A stretch of 64,000 nt of DNA, from contig NC_080673.1 of the NCBI RefSeq assembly GCF_030445035.2, positions 183,749,216 to 183,813,215 of the forward strand, in the 5' to 3' direction. Shown here one piece after another: positions 47,315-57,569 of this stretch. The DNA comes from Dasypus novemcinctus (Eukaryota > Chordata > Mammalia > Cingulata > Dasypodidae). The number at the start of each line of letters is the position of its first letter. The stretch's first letter is position 1. The position numbers were made by a program, and so were the translations under genes. The notes under the pieces were generated by a model. The model saw nothing but the letters and a program-made list of their open reading frames with translations. It did not search any database and was not told the DNA's origin.

Positions 47315-48251
47315 TGTAGCAGTTTGGTATTATTGATGAATTCCAAAAAGAAATATTGGATTATGTTTGTAATCTGATCTGTACCTGGGCAAGATTGAGT
47401 TATGATTAGGGCATTGAGTCCCTACCCACCAAGGGGTGGGGACTCACAGATAAAAGGCATGGCAAAGAATAAAGTTGAGGGTTGTCTGATGTTGGAGTTT
47501 GTTTTTTTTTAAAGATTATTTTTTTATTTATTTCTCTCCCCTTCCCCACTGCTCCCCCAATTGTCTGCTCTCTGTGTCCATTCACTGTGTGTTCTTCTGT
47601 GTCCGCTTGTATTCTTGTCAGCAGCACCTGGAATCTGCATCTTGTTTTGTTTCATCGTCTTGCTGCGTTAGCTCTCCATGTGTGTGGTGCCATTCCTGGG
47701 CACGCTGCACTTTTTGCACGCTGGGCAGCTCTCCTTACAGGGCACACTCCTTGTGTGGGGGGCTCCTCTATGCAAAGACACCCTTGCGTGGCATGGCGCT
47801 CCTTGCACGCATCAGCACTGTGCGTGGGCCAGCTCATCACACAGGGCAGGAGGCCCTGGGTTTGAACCTTGGACCTTCCATGTGGTAGGCGCATGCCCTA
47901 TCCATTGGGCCAAATCTGCTTCCCTAATGTTGGAGTTTTGATGTTGGAGTTTGATGCTAAAGACTTAAGCTGGAGCCCTGGGAAGTCAGCACACAGAGGA
48001 AAGAGAAGCCAGCACTAGGAAGGAAGCAACCTTGAAGCCAGAGAAAAGCAAGCCTCAGGAACATAGGAACCCAGGAAGCCTGAACCCTTGCAGATGTTGG
48101 CATCCATCTTGCTCCAAATAGACTTTGATGAGGGAAGTAACTTATGCTTCATGACCTGGTGTCTGTAAGCTCCTACCCCAAATAAATACCCTTTATAAAA
48201 ACCAACCAATTCTAGTATTTTGTATCAGCATCCCTTTGGCTGACTAATACA
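47315..48251 (+). mobile_element. Solo LTR, same family as 11.0 kb, split by a SINE
   Basis: It runs from TGTAGCAGTTTGGTATT to CTGACTAATACA, with the perfect 5-base duplication ACCCT at 47310-47314 and 48252-48256. Removing the nested SINE leaves about 500 bases, comparable with the 471-base sibling at 11035. Confidence 0.88.
47501..47926 (-). mobile_element. Long-form DAS SINE nested in a solo LTR
   Basis: It has a left poly(T) and a right tRNA-like head (GGGCCAAATCTGCTTCCC). The duplication ATGTTGGAGTTT lies at 47489-47500 and 47927-47938. It interrupts the LTR spanning 47315-48251, so it is younger than that LTR. Confidence 0.92.
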
Positions 48252-48479
48252 ACCCTGGACTTCTTTGCCTTTCTATGAGCTGAAACATACTAAGCTTCAA
48301 ATGTGCATTTGAGGTGAAGAAGGGACCATAATATGTAAGGACCCTAGGACTCTGAATAACAAGATGCCCTGCCCATGTGTTACGTGAGGTAGAAATTAAA
48401 TTCTTTCTTATTCAAGCCATTGTGTACTTGAGGCTTTTTGGTAAACCACAGTTTACATTTAATCCTAACTAATATACTC

Positions 48480-48980
48480 TTGAAAGACTTCCAATGCACA
48501 TGTGATAAATTTCAACTTCCTTAAAATGGCAAAGGCTCTGCTCCTCTCTCCAGCCCTGTCTCCTGTCTATTTCCTATTTTATGTGTTCTGGTTACACTAT
48601 CCTTCATTATATTTTCTGAATGAATAAAGACCACTTTCCTTTTGTCTCAGCCTCAGTGACACTCCATATCAGCCCATCCTCCTGCTTAGCTAACTCTCAC
48701 AAATCCTTTAGGTCCTGCTTTAAATGACACTTAGAGTCCTTATTATATGCTCTCATAGCAAGCCTGCCTGTATTTTTCCTGCACAGCACTTATCACCCTG
48801 GTAATTAAATAGTTATTTGCATAATTGTTTGATGGCTGCTTCCTCACTATAGTGTGAACATCCTGAGGTCAAGGTCCACATCCTCCTTGTTTCCTGCTCT
48901 GCTCCCAGTGCCTAAACAGTACCTGGCACACAGTAGGCTCTCGAAAAGTACTTGTTGAATGTTACTGAATGAACGTGTAA
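48480..48980 (+). mobile_element. L2 3' part, sense
   Basis: CTTCCAATGCACATGTGATA through CCTGAGGTCAAGGTCCACAT to TGGCACACAGTAGGCTCTCG and TTGTTGAATG. L2 consensus order is preserved. Confidence 0.8.
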
Positions 48981-48984
48981 GATC

Positions 48985-49995
48985 GTTGGCTAAGGTTTTC
49001 AGTTTACACTTGTGGCCATTGAATTAAGTAGAATATTAACCTGCCCATTTGAGTATCAAGCGGTGACCTTGGCTTCCTGGTTATTTTGCTCATGAGTCAG
49101 CTGAGCTCACCCCACCAGGCTGTGGCCCTTCTGAGTTTGTTTCCTTTAGGCTATCTTGAGTGTCATCAGGGACACTTCTGATAATAGAATCTCTCTCTTT
49201 AAAAAATTGGTTTATGGATGAAAAAGTCCAAAGGATGTGGGATGCTGAGCTTAGCAGAATCTGTATGTAAATTGGTATTTTGCTGGTGATCAATCTTGTG
49301 CTAAAAATGGAAAATCAATAAAAAAAGAAAATCTAAGGGGAAAAATAAGTTGTAGACATTTTTGGTCCAATGAGTTTCCAAGTCCGAGGACACTGCATCT
49401 GAGACCAAGGTTACTGTCGTTTCCAGAGGAGTGTGCAGGAAACTGGACTATCACATACTCAGAATATAGCAGAAGCTACCAGTGATAAAAAAAGTTCTGA
49501 AGGCAATGCCTTCCTATCTCACTCACTGGTGAAGCCCTTTGTTGGATCTACTTCCAACTAAAAGGGGAGTTATCATATGTGAATAGTAGTTTCAGGCTCT
49601 CTAAAACTGCAGTCCATTGAACTGCTGATGAGATAAGAGCTGAACTCATATTGGCCAGTGATTGTAGAAACCGCAACAAACTTAAGGACATTGAAGAAGG
49701 AAGAAATAGAATAAAAATGAATCAAAACTGCCCACATCACAGCCTTCAACTGGATACCAAAATGGGTAGGCACAAGAGAAAGATATGATTGCATTGGGAA
49801 GGACAAATGTTGCTGAGTCAGCGCCAATTTAAAGCCACTTCTGACTGAAGCAAGGGTAAAGGGACACTTGCGGATGACCGAGCATTCTTGGAGGAGAAAG
49901 TGGAGGTATGCAATGTGAAATGTATCCAGATAATTTATCCAGATAAATTCCCAACTAACTTTGCTAAACAGAGATGAAATGAAGTTTCACAGAAG
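48985..49995. other. Intergenic DNA, nothing recognised
   Basis: Repeat-free. An AP-1-like TGAGTCAG near 49094 is the only notable motif. Confidence 0.4.
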
Positions 49996-49999
49996 GAAA

Positions 50000-50165
50000 A
50001 GAACACAGCGCATTAGTGGGGTTCATGGATTTTGGAGACAGGTAGACTTGAGTTTAGTTTTGTATCCACCCCTTACTTAAATAACTTTGGTAAAGTCATT
50101 TAAAATGATCTAAAAACCTCATCTTCCTTTTCTTCTAGTGGGGATAATCAAGAGTGATTAAAAAT
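50000..50165 (+). mobile_element. MIR, sense
   Basis: GGAGACAGGTAGACTTGAGT and CTTTGGTAAAGTCATTTAA. Confidence 0.6.
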
Positions 50166-50579
50166 ATTCCACAGGCATATTGTCTATGGCAGAAGCTGCA
50201 GTCCCAGCTATGGCCACAAGAGGGAGACACCAGGAGCACAAATTCTTAGAGACCCATTCCAGTCTTGGAAAGCTAGAGGACACAGAGCATTTACCTGAGG
50301 GAGGGTCTATTTACCGCTTTAGGAATTGGCCAATTCTGGCCAGCAACACATGGGGATAGGAGCTATGGTCAGGTCAGAGGGTCATACCCTGGCAGTGCTC
50401 ATCTGGGTCGTCTTTGGTCTTGGGCATTTGATGGGGGAGAGGTATGAGGATAAGGGATTAATTCAAATGATACAGGGCAGCTGGTATTAACTGTATGAAG
50501 TATTTTAATATTTCAACATCCAGAAGGACCAACCTGGCATTTACTTGCTGATTACTTGCTGGGATAATTTTGTGATGAT

Positions 50580-50660
50580 GAAATGAGGTAACACATGCTG
50601 AGTGCTTAGCCAAGTACCTGGCACACGGTAAGTGCTCAATAAATGGTTTTAGATTATTAT
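50580..50660 (+). mobile_element. MIR 3' end
   Basis: ACCTGGCACACGGTAAGTGC and TCAATAAATGGTTTTAG. Confidence 0.7.
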
Positions 50661-50679
50661 TGAGAATAATGGTATTTGA

Positions 50680-50800
50680 GTTCAACAAACAATTATTAAG
50701 CACCTACTTTGGGCCAGGAGCTGCACTCGACGCTGGGGATACAGAAATGAATATGCCACAACCCGTGCCCTCAGGGAGTTTATTTTTAGCAGAGTTAAAA
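50680..50800 (-). mobile_element. L2 3' end, reverse
   Basis: CAATTATTAAGCACCTACTT, GGGGATACAGAAATGAATAT and CCCTCAGGGAGTTTA, the antisense L2 terminus. Confidence 0.7.
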
Positions 50801-51029
50801 ACTTTTCTTTTCCTTCCCAGCCTTTCAGAATGAAAGGAAATGGAGGGTCTTCCAGAGTTTTGGTCTTTGTTGTTGGGGGGAGCTGGTTCTGCCTTCCTTT
50901 CCCTACTGGATGTGCTTAAGACATTTCTCATTCGAGCACTGCTTTAGGGACTCTCTTAGGTCATGGTTTGGCTTAAGTGATCCTTAACCAGAATGCTGCT
51001 CCTCATGAACATCTGCTGCCACGTCATCT

Positions 51030-51220
51030 ACCACCATGTGAGAGAGCAAGGGTGTGGGAAACAGAACTCTAGGCTCCAGCCACAGCTCTGTCTGTAAGAA
51101 GTTCTGTGACCTCCAGCAGACGGCTTTATCACTCTGGGATTGGGTTTCTTCTTTTGTACAATAAGGGGTTGACATCTCCAAGAGGTCTCCCACTCCTAAT
51201 GGGCTCTGGAACCATAATCT
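51030..51220 (+). mobile_element. MIR, sense
   Basis: GTAAGAAGTTCTGTGACCTC and GTACAATAAGGGGTTGACAT. Confidence 0.65.
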
Positions 51221-51284
51221 TTCTTGCCTGATATTTCTACCTTCACCATCATTTTGTAAGAGGGTCCCACACAAACGTAAACTT

Positions 51285-51420
51285 CTCCTTTAATTTCATA
51301 GCAACACAGACCTGAAAATCATCTAGTCCAATCTGCTCACTGTAGAGATGAGGACTCTAAGATACAGGGAGGCTAAGGGGCCTCTGTGTCCACATTCATT
51401 GCTCCAAATCCACTGCTCCC
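51285..51420 (-). mobile_element. MIR3/L3-like fragment, reverse
   Basis: ATCATCTAGTCCAATCTGCT and AGAGATGAGGACTCTAAGAT. Confidence 0.6.
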
Positions 51421-51679
51421 TTTCAGAGGTTTCATCCACTCACTACTTCCTTCACCTTGGCAAGGGGTCCTTATTTCCTCTTTTTCAAATGTTCTGGGAC
51501 ATGGTGAGTAAACTTGCCTACCACATGTTTTCCTTGTCTTTGTAGTCTTTGATCTTGCCCTCTTAGCCTTCCTTATGGACCTAATTTTCATGGTTTGTTC
51601 TCAATTACTGAAGAGGTTGGCTGTGTGTCACATCTTGCTGGAGAACCTACTTCTGGAACCTGTCTCCAGCTTTCTGCAG

Positions 51680-51815
51680 TGTTGAGCTACTTGGAAACAC
51701 GGATACTAGACTTAAAGAGCCTTGAGGGCAGGGGACACAGTCTTAACTTGGTGTCACCGCACTGCCTAGCTCAGCGCATAGAAGCTCAGTAAATGCTTGT
51801 TAAGTAAATAAATGT
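51680..51815 (+). mobile_element. L2 3' end
   Basis: AGCCTTGAGGGCAGGGGACA, then AGCTCAGTAAATGCTTGTTA. Confidence 0.75.
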
Positions 51816-51819
51816 CCCT

Positions 51820-52870
51820 GTATGTTAAAGGAGACGCTCTGGCTCATGGGAACAAATGGGCTTAATAAAAGGCAACCACTGTGTCTTACATGGACATATA
51901 TGTTTAGTATGCGGGCAAACAAGGGGCATATGCCCTCTTTCCCCAAAGGTAAGCTACTGGCTGCCATAGCAGGGAATATGTAAAAGCTTGCAAATATCCT
52001 CATTGACAGTCTCTATTTAGGAATCTTGCTCACCTGCTGTTCATTTGCAGAACAAAGAGAAACTTGCCCCTTGGTGACCAAAGGAGATAACAGTATTAGA
52101 ATAGGTGCCACCTGGGAATTACTATTTCTGCCCCACGGATGGAATACAAGTGGCCAGATCGCTCCCACCTTTTGAAAAAGTTGTCCAAATATGCCCAGCA
52201 ACTGTGACTCTGGGCTGCAGACCAACTTCTCTATGTCTGCCCCAAGACCAAGTAAAGTTGAACCACAGCAACTTGGGGCTCCACAGCTGTTTGGACTTTG
52301 AAAGCCCAAGGTGGGATCCAGTCACGAAGATTGTCGTGAACAGGAATGAAGGTACAGCAAAAACTCTTCGGCTGGGCTTTGTAGCCTGCTGTCCTGAATC
52401 TCCTGTCTCGGTGAAATCTAAGGAAAAGAGTATGGCCTGGTCCAGAGATGGGCCTCCCAAACTGTGAAAGGGTTTTCTGTGCTGTCAAGGTCACAGCCAT
52501 GCCGGAAAGGCTCTGCTAAGGACCGGGAGAGGCACATCATTAGATAAATGCCATGACCTGGTATGAGGGGAAAGATGAAAAGCAACATCCAGGGCGCTGG
52601 AGGACAGCCTAATGGACAATAAATATTTTACCAGCTCTGGCCATTTGTATGGAATGTCACCTTCTCACCCTCTCCATCAAATGGTTGGCTTTGTTTGTTC
52701 CCCTCCCTCCCCAGGCCCCATTATTCTTCCATAGCGTGGAAGGAAAAAACAGCATTACTGTCACTTTATTAACGGATTCTGCGCACACAGTAGGTCCTAA
52801 ATAATGTTAATTGTCTTCTTTTTTCCCCCCTTTCTATTGAAATAAGTCTGCGCATCTCTGCTGGATAAAA
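51820..52870. other. Intergenic DNA, nothing recognised
   Basis: Overlapping frames on both strands at 52013-52500 (up to 120 codons) show no homology I recognise and are likely accidental. Confidence 0.4.
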
Positions 52871-52874
52871 ATTG

Positions 52875-52896
52875 CCCCCCCCCCCCCCCCCCCCCC
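52875..52896. repeat. Poly(C) run of 22
   Basis: Twenty-two consecutive C's (poly-G on the minus strand), able in principle to form G-quadruplex or i-motif structure. Length may be unstable or mis-assembled. Confidence 0.95.
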
Positions 52897-52979
52897 GCCA
52901 AGAGAGAAATTAGACAGGAGGCCAAGGTAGGTGATCCTATCTGAGACGTTCATCAAACTTTTCTATTTTAAAAATAAGC

Positions 52980-53310
52980 CTTCTAGAGCGACAGGGTCAG
53001 TCCCTCTCCTGGCCTGCAGGAGAGGCCGGTGGCCCGGAAGTCAGGCGTTTCTATTTTCAGCTCCCCCAGCCCAGAGAGCCTAACCTCTGCCTCCCCGAAG
53101 GCCACGCAGCCAACCCGCCGGCAGCACGGGGCCTGCAGCTCCTCTGCATTTCCATTTCCATAAATTTACATCAAATTTGTGCTGAATCATATCCCCCCCA
53201 CGCAGAAGAAATGAAATACATTATCAATAAGTACAATAAATTTGAATAATCGGAAAGCCTGTGACTTTCCCACGTCTCTTTTTCTAATTAACTCTTTCCA
53301 CGGGCCCCAT
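52980..53310. other. Candidate regulatory DNA just upstream of the 53.6 kb CpG island
   Basis: An AT-rich repeat-free block (TCCATAAATTTACATCAAAT, GAATCATATCC, AATACATTATCAATAAG, TCTAATTAACTC) lies directly next to the island. Confidence 0.35.
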
Positions 53311-53559
53311 CTCGCTCCGCTTCCACCACCCAAGCTCCCGCTGGATTTCTGCGCACCCACCCGCCCTGCCCAACGTTGGTCCGCTCTTCTCCCGCGGTTC
53401 TTCCGCCACCCCACACCACCCCCCCCCCATCAGGTGCTCCAGGCCCTGCCTCTCCCCCTGTGCCTCTTTTCCTTCCACTCCAACTCCAGCTCGCTTCGCC
53501 GCGCATTCTCCTCTCCTCCTGACACCTCCGGCCCCCGTTATCAGCCCAAGGCCTTGCCC

Positions 53560-54060
53560 CCTCTTGCTCCCGCCCGCCCCCCACCTCCACCCACCCCGTG
53601 CCTCCCCGCAATGCCAATCACGCGCCGGCCACACCCGGAGCGGCCTGCGCCCGCTCGGGCTGGCAATGGCGCGGCCCTGGCCTGCGCGGCCGTCCTCAGC
53701 CCCGCTCAGGCACTTGGAGCGCCGCGGCGGCGGGTCAGCGGGGAGTGGAACTTCCCTCTGCCCCCCTGCTGCCCGGGCTGATTGGCAGCCGGCGGGGCTA
53801 GAGGGGAGCCGCGCGGTGCTGATTGTTTGCTGCTGGGCGGGGTGGGCCGCGGAGCTCAGGGGCCTGGGAGACGCAGGGTGCTCTGTGTCCCGGATCCGGC
53901 CAGGATCCCGCGTGGGCCTGTGTGCTGGCTGGCTGCGGAAAATGATGGAGGTGGTCCTCCCTGGGACTAAGAGGGAGGCTTATCTTGCACAAAATTGCGG
54001 CCCAGGGACCTCAGGCCTGGCTGCAGTGCACTCTGGGACCTGTAGTCCCCTGAGCCCAAG
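53560..54060. promoter_or_regulatory. Second CpG island, candidate unassigned promoter
   Basis: This is a compact CpG-dense block, densest at about 53.6-53.93 kb, lying 4.6 kb upstream of the CCDC149 island. It includes two ATTGG (inverted CCAAT) motifs near 53780 and 53822, a GGGCGGGG GC box near 53836, and a ZNF143/SBS-like site at 54028-54046. These are typical of a housekeeping-type promoter. No convincing coding exon is visible. It could be an alternative upstream promoter of the same gene, a divergent non-coding transcript, or an enhancer-like island. Confidence 0.5.
54028..54046 (-). promoter_or_regulatory. ZNF143/SBS-like binding site
   Basis: On the minus strand this reads ACTACAGGTCCCAGAGTGC. 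It matches the known ACTACAAyTCCCAGnrTGC promoter element bound by ZNF143 except at one or two positions. It sits at the downstream edge of the 53.6-54.06 kb CpG island, where such sites normally mark promoters. Confidence 0.6.
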
Positions 54061-54064
54061 CACC

Positions 54065-56115
54065 AAGGAAGCCGTTTAGCAGCCAGGCCCAGGGGGCTCC
54101 TGACTGACTTGTCAAAATAGCCCTGTGTTGACGCGTCCAAGAATCGTGGGCCTTGGCGAGCATAAAGCTGATTTAAAAGAAAAAAAAACAAACAACCATG
54201 ATAAACCATGGCCATCGTGGACCATTTCCTTCCCGGCCGCATCTGTCTGAGGTTCTTAATTCAGGTAGGAGAAAAGCGACTGAGGGAAGGAGTGGCCGTG
54301 ATTATTGCTCCACCTGCGAAGCAGAGAAAATCTTGCCTGAAGATTTGCTTGCCTTTCATGAGAACTCTGACGTTTTCGCGTGGGCAGCCAGAATTTGGAC
54401 TGTCTGGAGAGGGTGTAGCCAAAGCTTTAAGGCTTTCCTATGTGTCTGGGACCACTGGGATGTGGCTAAAGTCATCTTGCAAGTCAGGAGAGAAGCCATA
54501 AGAGAGAATTCAATTTCTAACAGAAAGTTCAAGTTGTCCTTTCTTTCCCAACATCTCGGGAGATTTTTTTTTTCTTTCCCTCCAATCTGGTACCTGAATT
54601 CAATTTCTTAGATTAAGCTGTTTTGCAGTTTCCATGTCTAAAACCCTCTCAAACTTTTAGAAGTGACAAGCACCACTCAAAGCATCCGAGCACTTTCTTC
54701 GAACATCCCATGTGCATATAAATAAATAAATAAAACAGGCCCTGGGGCTGTGAATACGTATGGAAAAATTGGACCCCTAGGGATGATTTTTCAGACAGCT
54801 AAGAGGAAGTAAAATGAGAGGCTAAAGCTAACATTCCAATACTGACTGCCAGGGTGGCAAATTTAAGACAAGGGCACCTAGTTTTAAATTAGGCCTGTGC
54901 AAATGGATATTGGATGGAATGTTAATGTACTGTTTTTATCAGAGGTAAAGATAGTGGGTGAGCATTTTAATTTTTCCTTTGAAAAAAAGTTAACCACAAC
55001 ATAATTAGCTTTGTTTTTTTCAGCCTGGGTTGCTGTTGATGAGGTATCTAGAGGCCTTCTGGTATAGGAGCCTAAAAGCTTAAACTGCATTTAATTATTA
55101 TTATTACTCAATGTCAGGCTACACAAATGAAAAGAGATAAAAAAGAATCGCTTGCAGCAACATTGCCGTGGTTTGTGATTTCATCATATCTCACAAGCTA
55201 AGCAGGTTCAGGCTGGGACTTGGGGCATGAAACCTCTAAGGCAAACCCAGACAACCAGAGATGCCGTTTCAAGTGAGCTGGAAGTTTCTCTCCTTTCTGG
55301 GGAGGGTAGAGGCTTGCCACTCTTTGATTTTCCTCCCCAGTTTTATTTTTCAGGGTTTTAGTAACTGGCTGAATTGCTTCAGGACATGAAAGCAAATAAG
55401 GGAAATGGAGTCACACAGACAGTTGTCCTAAAGAGATATGGTCTCTAATATGAAGATTTTCTTTCGCTTCCAGCAGCTGCCTGAAATATCTAAGTGTGGG
55501 CTCCAAAAAGGCAGTAGTACTGCAAGCCTCAGCTAAACGCCGGGCCTTGGAAAGGGCGGACTGCTTTCCCACCTGAATGCCAGCTGAAAGCAAGGTACAG
55601 ACCAGGGGGCAGTGGAGGGCAGATGGACCAAGTTTTGCCCACCCTTCCTACAATCTATTTCATTGATGGGTCAGAGTGAAGCCAGATGGTTTGCCAGAGG
55701 GCCATATATTGGCAGACGGTACCTTGCTTTTGAGGCGTGAGACATCAGGCTGCTAGGAACAAGTGCTTGGCGCTGAGTTAACCCTGGATGTCCAGCTCTG
55801 AGATGACCTTCTTTCCACCTCCTTGGATTAAAAAAAGAATGAATTAGATCACCTGGCTTAATCAGAAGACCAGGAGCCTGCCTTTGCTGCTTTCTAGTCC
55901 CTTCTTTCTTGTTGCCTAGAGAATTCGTTTGCCAGTCCTTGTTGGTAAGCTCCTCCATGGCAGAGACCATGGTCTGCAATGTTCTTGAACTTTCCAGGAT
56001 GGGTACACTATTTCATACAACAGGCACGAGATAAATGTGCTGGCCGATAGACTGATTCCCTCTCACAGCCCCTGGCCTGCCAGAGACTATTGAAGAATCT
56101 TCTTGAAATGAGGAC
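54065..56115. other. DNA between the two promoters, mostly unique
   Basis: No repeat of note until the SINE at 56137. The 137-codon frame at 54198 begins just downstream of the small CpG island but has no recognisable domain. Confidence 0.4.
54870..55130. other. Candidate conserved non-coding element between the CpG islands
   Basis: Repeat-free AT-rich block with TTTTTATCAGAGG, TTAACCACAACATAATTAGC (RUNX-like AACCACA) and TAATTATTATTATTAC. Confidence 0.3.
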
Positions 56116-56136
56116 CTAACAGGCTGTTTCTTTTTT

Positions 56137-56493
56137 TTCTTCCTCCCCCTCCTGGCTGCTTTTTGCTTGCTGTCTGCTCTCCGTGTCCATTTGCTGTGCG
56201 TTTTTCTGTGTCTGTATTTATTTATTCCCCCCCTTGCGGCTTGCTTGCCGTCTGCTCTGTCTCCATTTGCTGCGCGCTCTTCTGTGTTTTTTGCTTGTCT
56301 CCCTTTTTGTTGAATCACCTTGCTGAGCTGGCTGTCCACGGTGCTTGCGGGCCGGGGGCACTCCGCCATGCCTGGGCTGGGGGCTCTCCGTGGCGTGCGG
56401 GCAAGCCTGCCTTCACAAGGAGGCCTGGGACTCGAACCCAGGGCCTCGCATATCGTAGACGGGAACCCAAATGATGAAGCCACAGCCGCTTCC
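56137..56493 (-). mobile_element. DAS SINE, reverse orientation, with duplicated tail domain
   Basis: The reverse SINE ends at the head CCACAGCCGCTTCCC. A near-17-base duplication (CAGGCTGTTTCTTTTTT versus CAGTCTGTTTCTTTTTT) flanks it at 56120-56136 and 56494-56510. The tail contains two diverged copies of a unit of about 70 bases reading GCTTGC(T/C)GTCTGCTCT then TCCATTTGCTG. The second copy separates the TATTTATTTATT stretch from the body. Confidence 0.85.
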
Positions 56494-56584
56494 CAGTCTG
56501 TTTCTTTTTTAAGGGTTGCCAGGGAGGATATAGGCTACCTGAGCCTTTCACTAACAGTATACCATCTATATCAATTAACTTGTT

Positions 56585-57000
56585 GATACATAGCAAACCA
56601 CCGCAAAGGGCAGTGGCTTAAAACAAGAGCGTTTATCTTAGCCCGTCATTCTGTGGGTCAGCAATTGAGGCAGGTGCTCAGCTGGGTAGTTCCTCTGTGG
56701 AGCTCACTCATGCATCTGTGGTCAGCTGGCGGTTGATGGCTTCGCTCACAGGCGGGTGGTGGGTGGCTGTGGGGATGTGGGACCTCTATCATTCAGCAAG
56801 TGAAACTGGGCTTGATCCTCTGGCGGTGAGCAGCAAGCAAAGATAGGCCCCAGCTTATGCGTGCTTCCCCATCCTCTTTTTGCAACACATTTGCAAACAT
56901 TGCATTGGCCAGAGCAAGCCACGTGGCTGAGCCCAAAGTCGAAGTTACAGGCTAAGGCTGGAGTGTGGATGTGGACCTGGCAGGTGGAATTATCACTGAT
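56585..57000. repeat. Old interspersed repeat (LTR-like?)
   Basis: GGGCAGTGGCTTAAAACAAG, TCATTCTGTGGGTCAGCAAT and GGCCAGAGCAAGCCACGTGG are typical of an old repeat of LTR or DNA type. The 7SK/L1 chimera lies just downstream. Confidence 0.5.
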
Positions 57001-57039
57001 GTTTGCCATCAGTCTCCCAAGCCAAAAACAAAAAAAGGC

Positions 57040-57171
57040 TGAGAGCTTGTTTGGAGGTGCTAGCAGGGGAGTACAACTATTTGTATACCCTTGACTGAAG
57101 AACGGTCGTCCTCTGGCAGGCAAGGTCGTCCTCTTCAACCCAGGGCCCAGCTTCAGGAGGGATGCACATGG
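57040..57171 (-). pseudogene. RN7SK: 7SK RNA pseudogene fragment (about nt 107-238), inverted half of a 7SK/L1 chimera
   Basis: The reverse complement closely follows the middle of 7SK RNA, the scaffold of the P-TEFb-inhibiting snRNP. Diagnostic strings include GAAGAGGACGACC, TCAAGGGTATAC, CTCCCCTGCTAG and CCTCCAAACAAGCTCTCA. By count from the remembered RNA it covers about nucleotides 107-238, 132 bases, with scattered substitutions, and both RNA ends are missing. It abuts an L1 3' end in the opposite orientation at 57167-57171, and a direct repeat brackets the pair. It lacks the upstream Pol III promoter and most of the RNA, so it is a dead retro-copy. Confidence 0.85.
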
Positions 57172-57555
57172 TAGTTGCTGAGGGCAGGGAGAGGGAAGAA
57201 GGGATGTGATGTGGGGGCATTTTGGGGACTTGGGAGTTGTCCTAAATGATATTGTAGGGGCAGATGCTGGACATTATATATCCTGCCATAACCCACTGAA
57301 TGGACTGGGGAAGAGTGTGAACTACAATGTAAACTATAATCCATGTGGTGCAGCAGTGCTCCAAAATGTATTCACTAAAAGCAAGGAATGTGCCACACTG
57401 ATGAAAGAAGTGGTTGATGTGGGAGGAGTGGGGTGGGGTGAGGGGTATATGGGAACCTCTTATATTTTTTAATGTAACATTATTTGTGACCTATGAATCT
57501 TTAAAAAAAAAAAGACAATTAAAAAATAATTTAAAAATGCAAAAAAAAAAAAAAG
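57167..57555 (+). mobile_element. L1 3'-UTR end with poly(A), other half of the 7SK/L1 chimera
   Basis: The segment matches the last 370 bases or so of the L1 copy at 35.2-38.4 kb (compare 38040-38360), including GTTGCTGAGGGCAGGGAGAG, the CTTATATTTTTTAATGTAAC end and an A-rich tail. It starts at CATGG (57167-57171), shared with the end of the inverted 7SK segment. The composite is flanked by AAAAGGCTGAGA at 57033-57044 and 57556-57567, a 12-base target-site duplication starting with A's as L1 endonuclease cleavage predicts. Confidence 0.85.
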
Positions 57556-57569
57556 AAAAGGCTGAGAAG

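Noticed and set aside
47482..47941. 127- and 129-codon frames
   Set aside because: Antisense readings of the nested DAS SINE.
52013..52500. Overlapping 89-120 codon frames on both strands as a possible gene
   Set aside because: No splice context, no known domain, and mutual overlap on both strands; conservation data would be needed to revive it.
53242..54079. 179- and 171-codon open frames in the small CpG island
   Set aside because: Low-complexity P/A/R composition, overlapping frames, no splice or family signal. A short unrecognised exon cannot be excluded.
56013..56483. 156-codon minus-strand open frame
   Set aside because: It is the sense reading of a DAS SINE.
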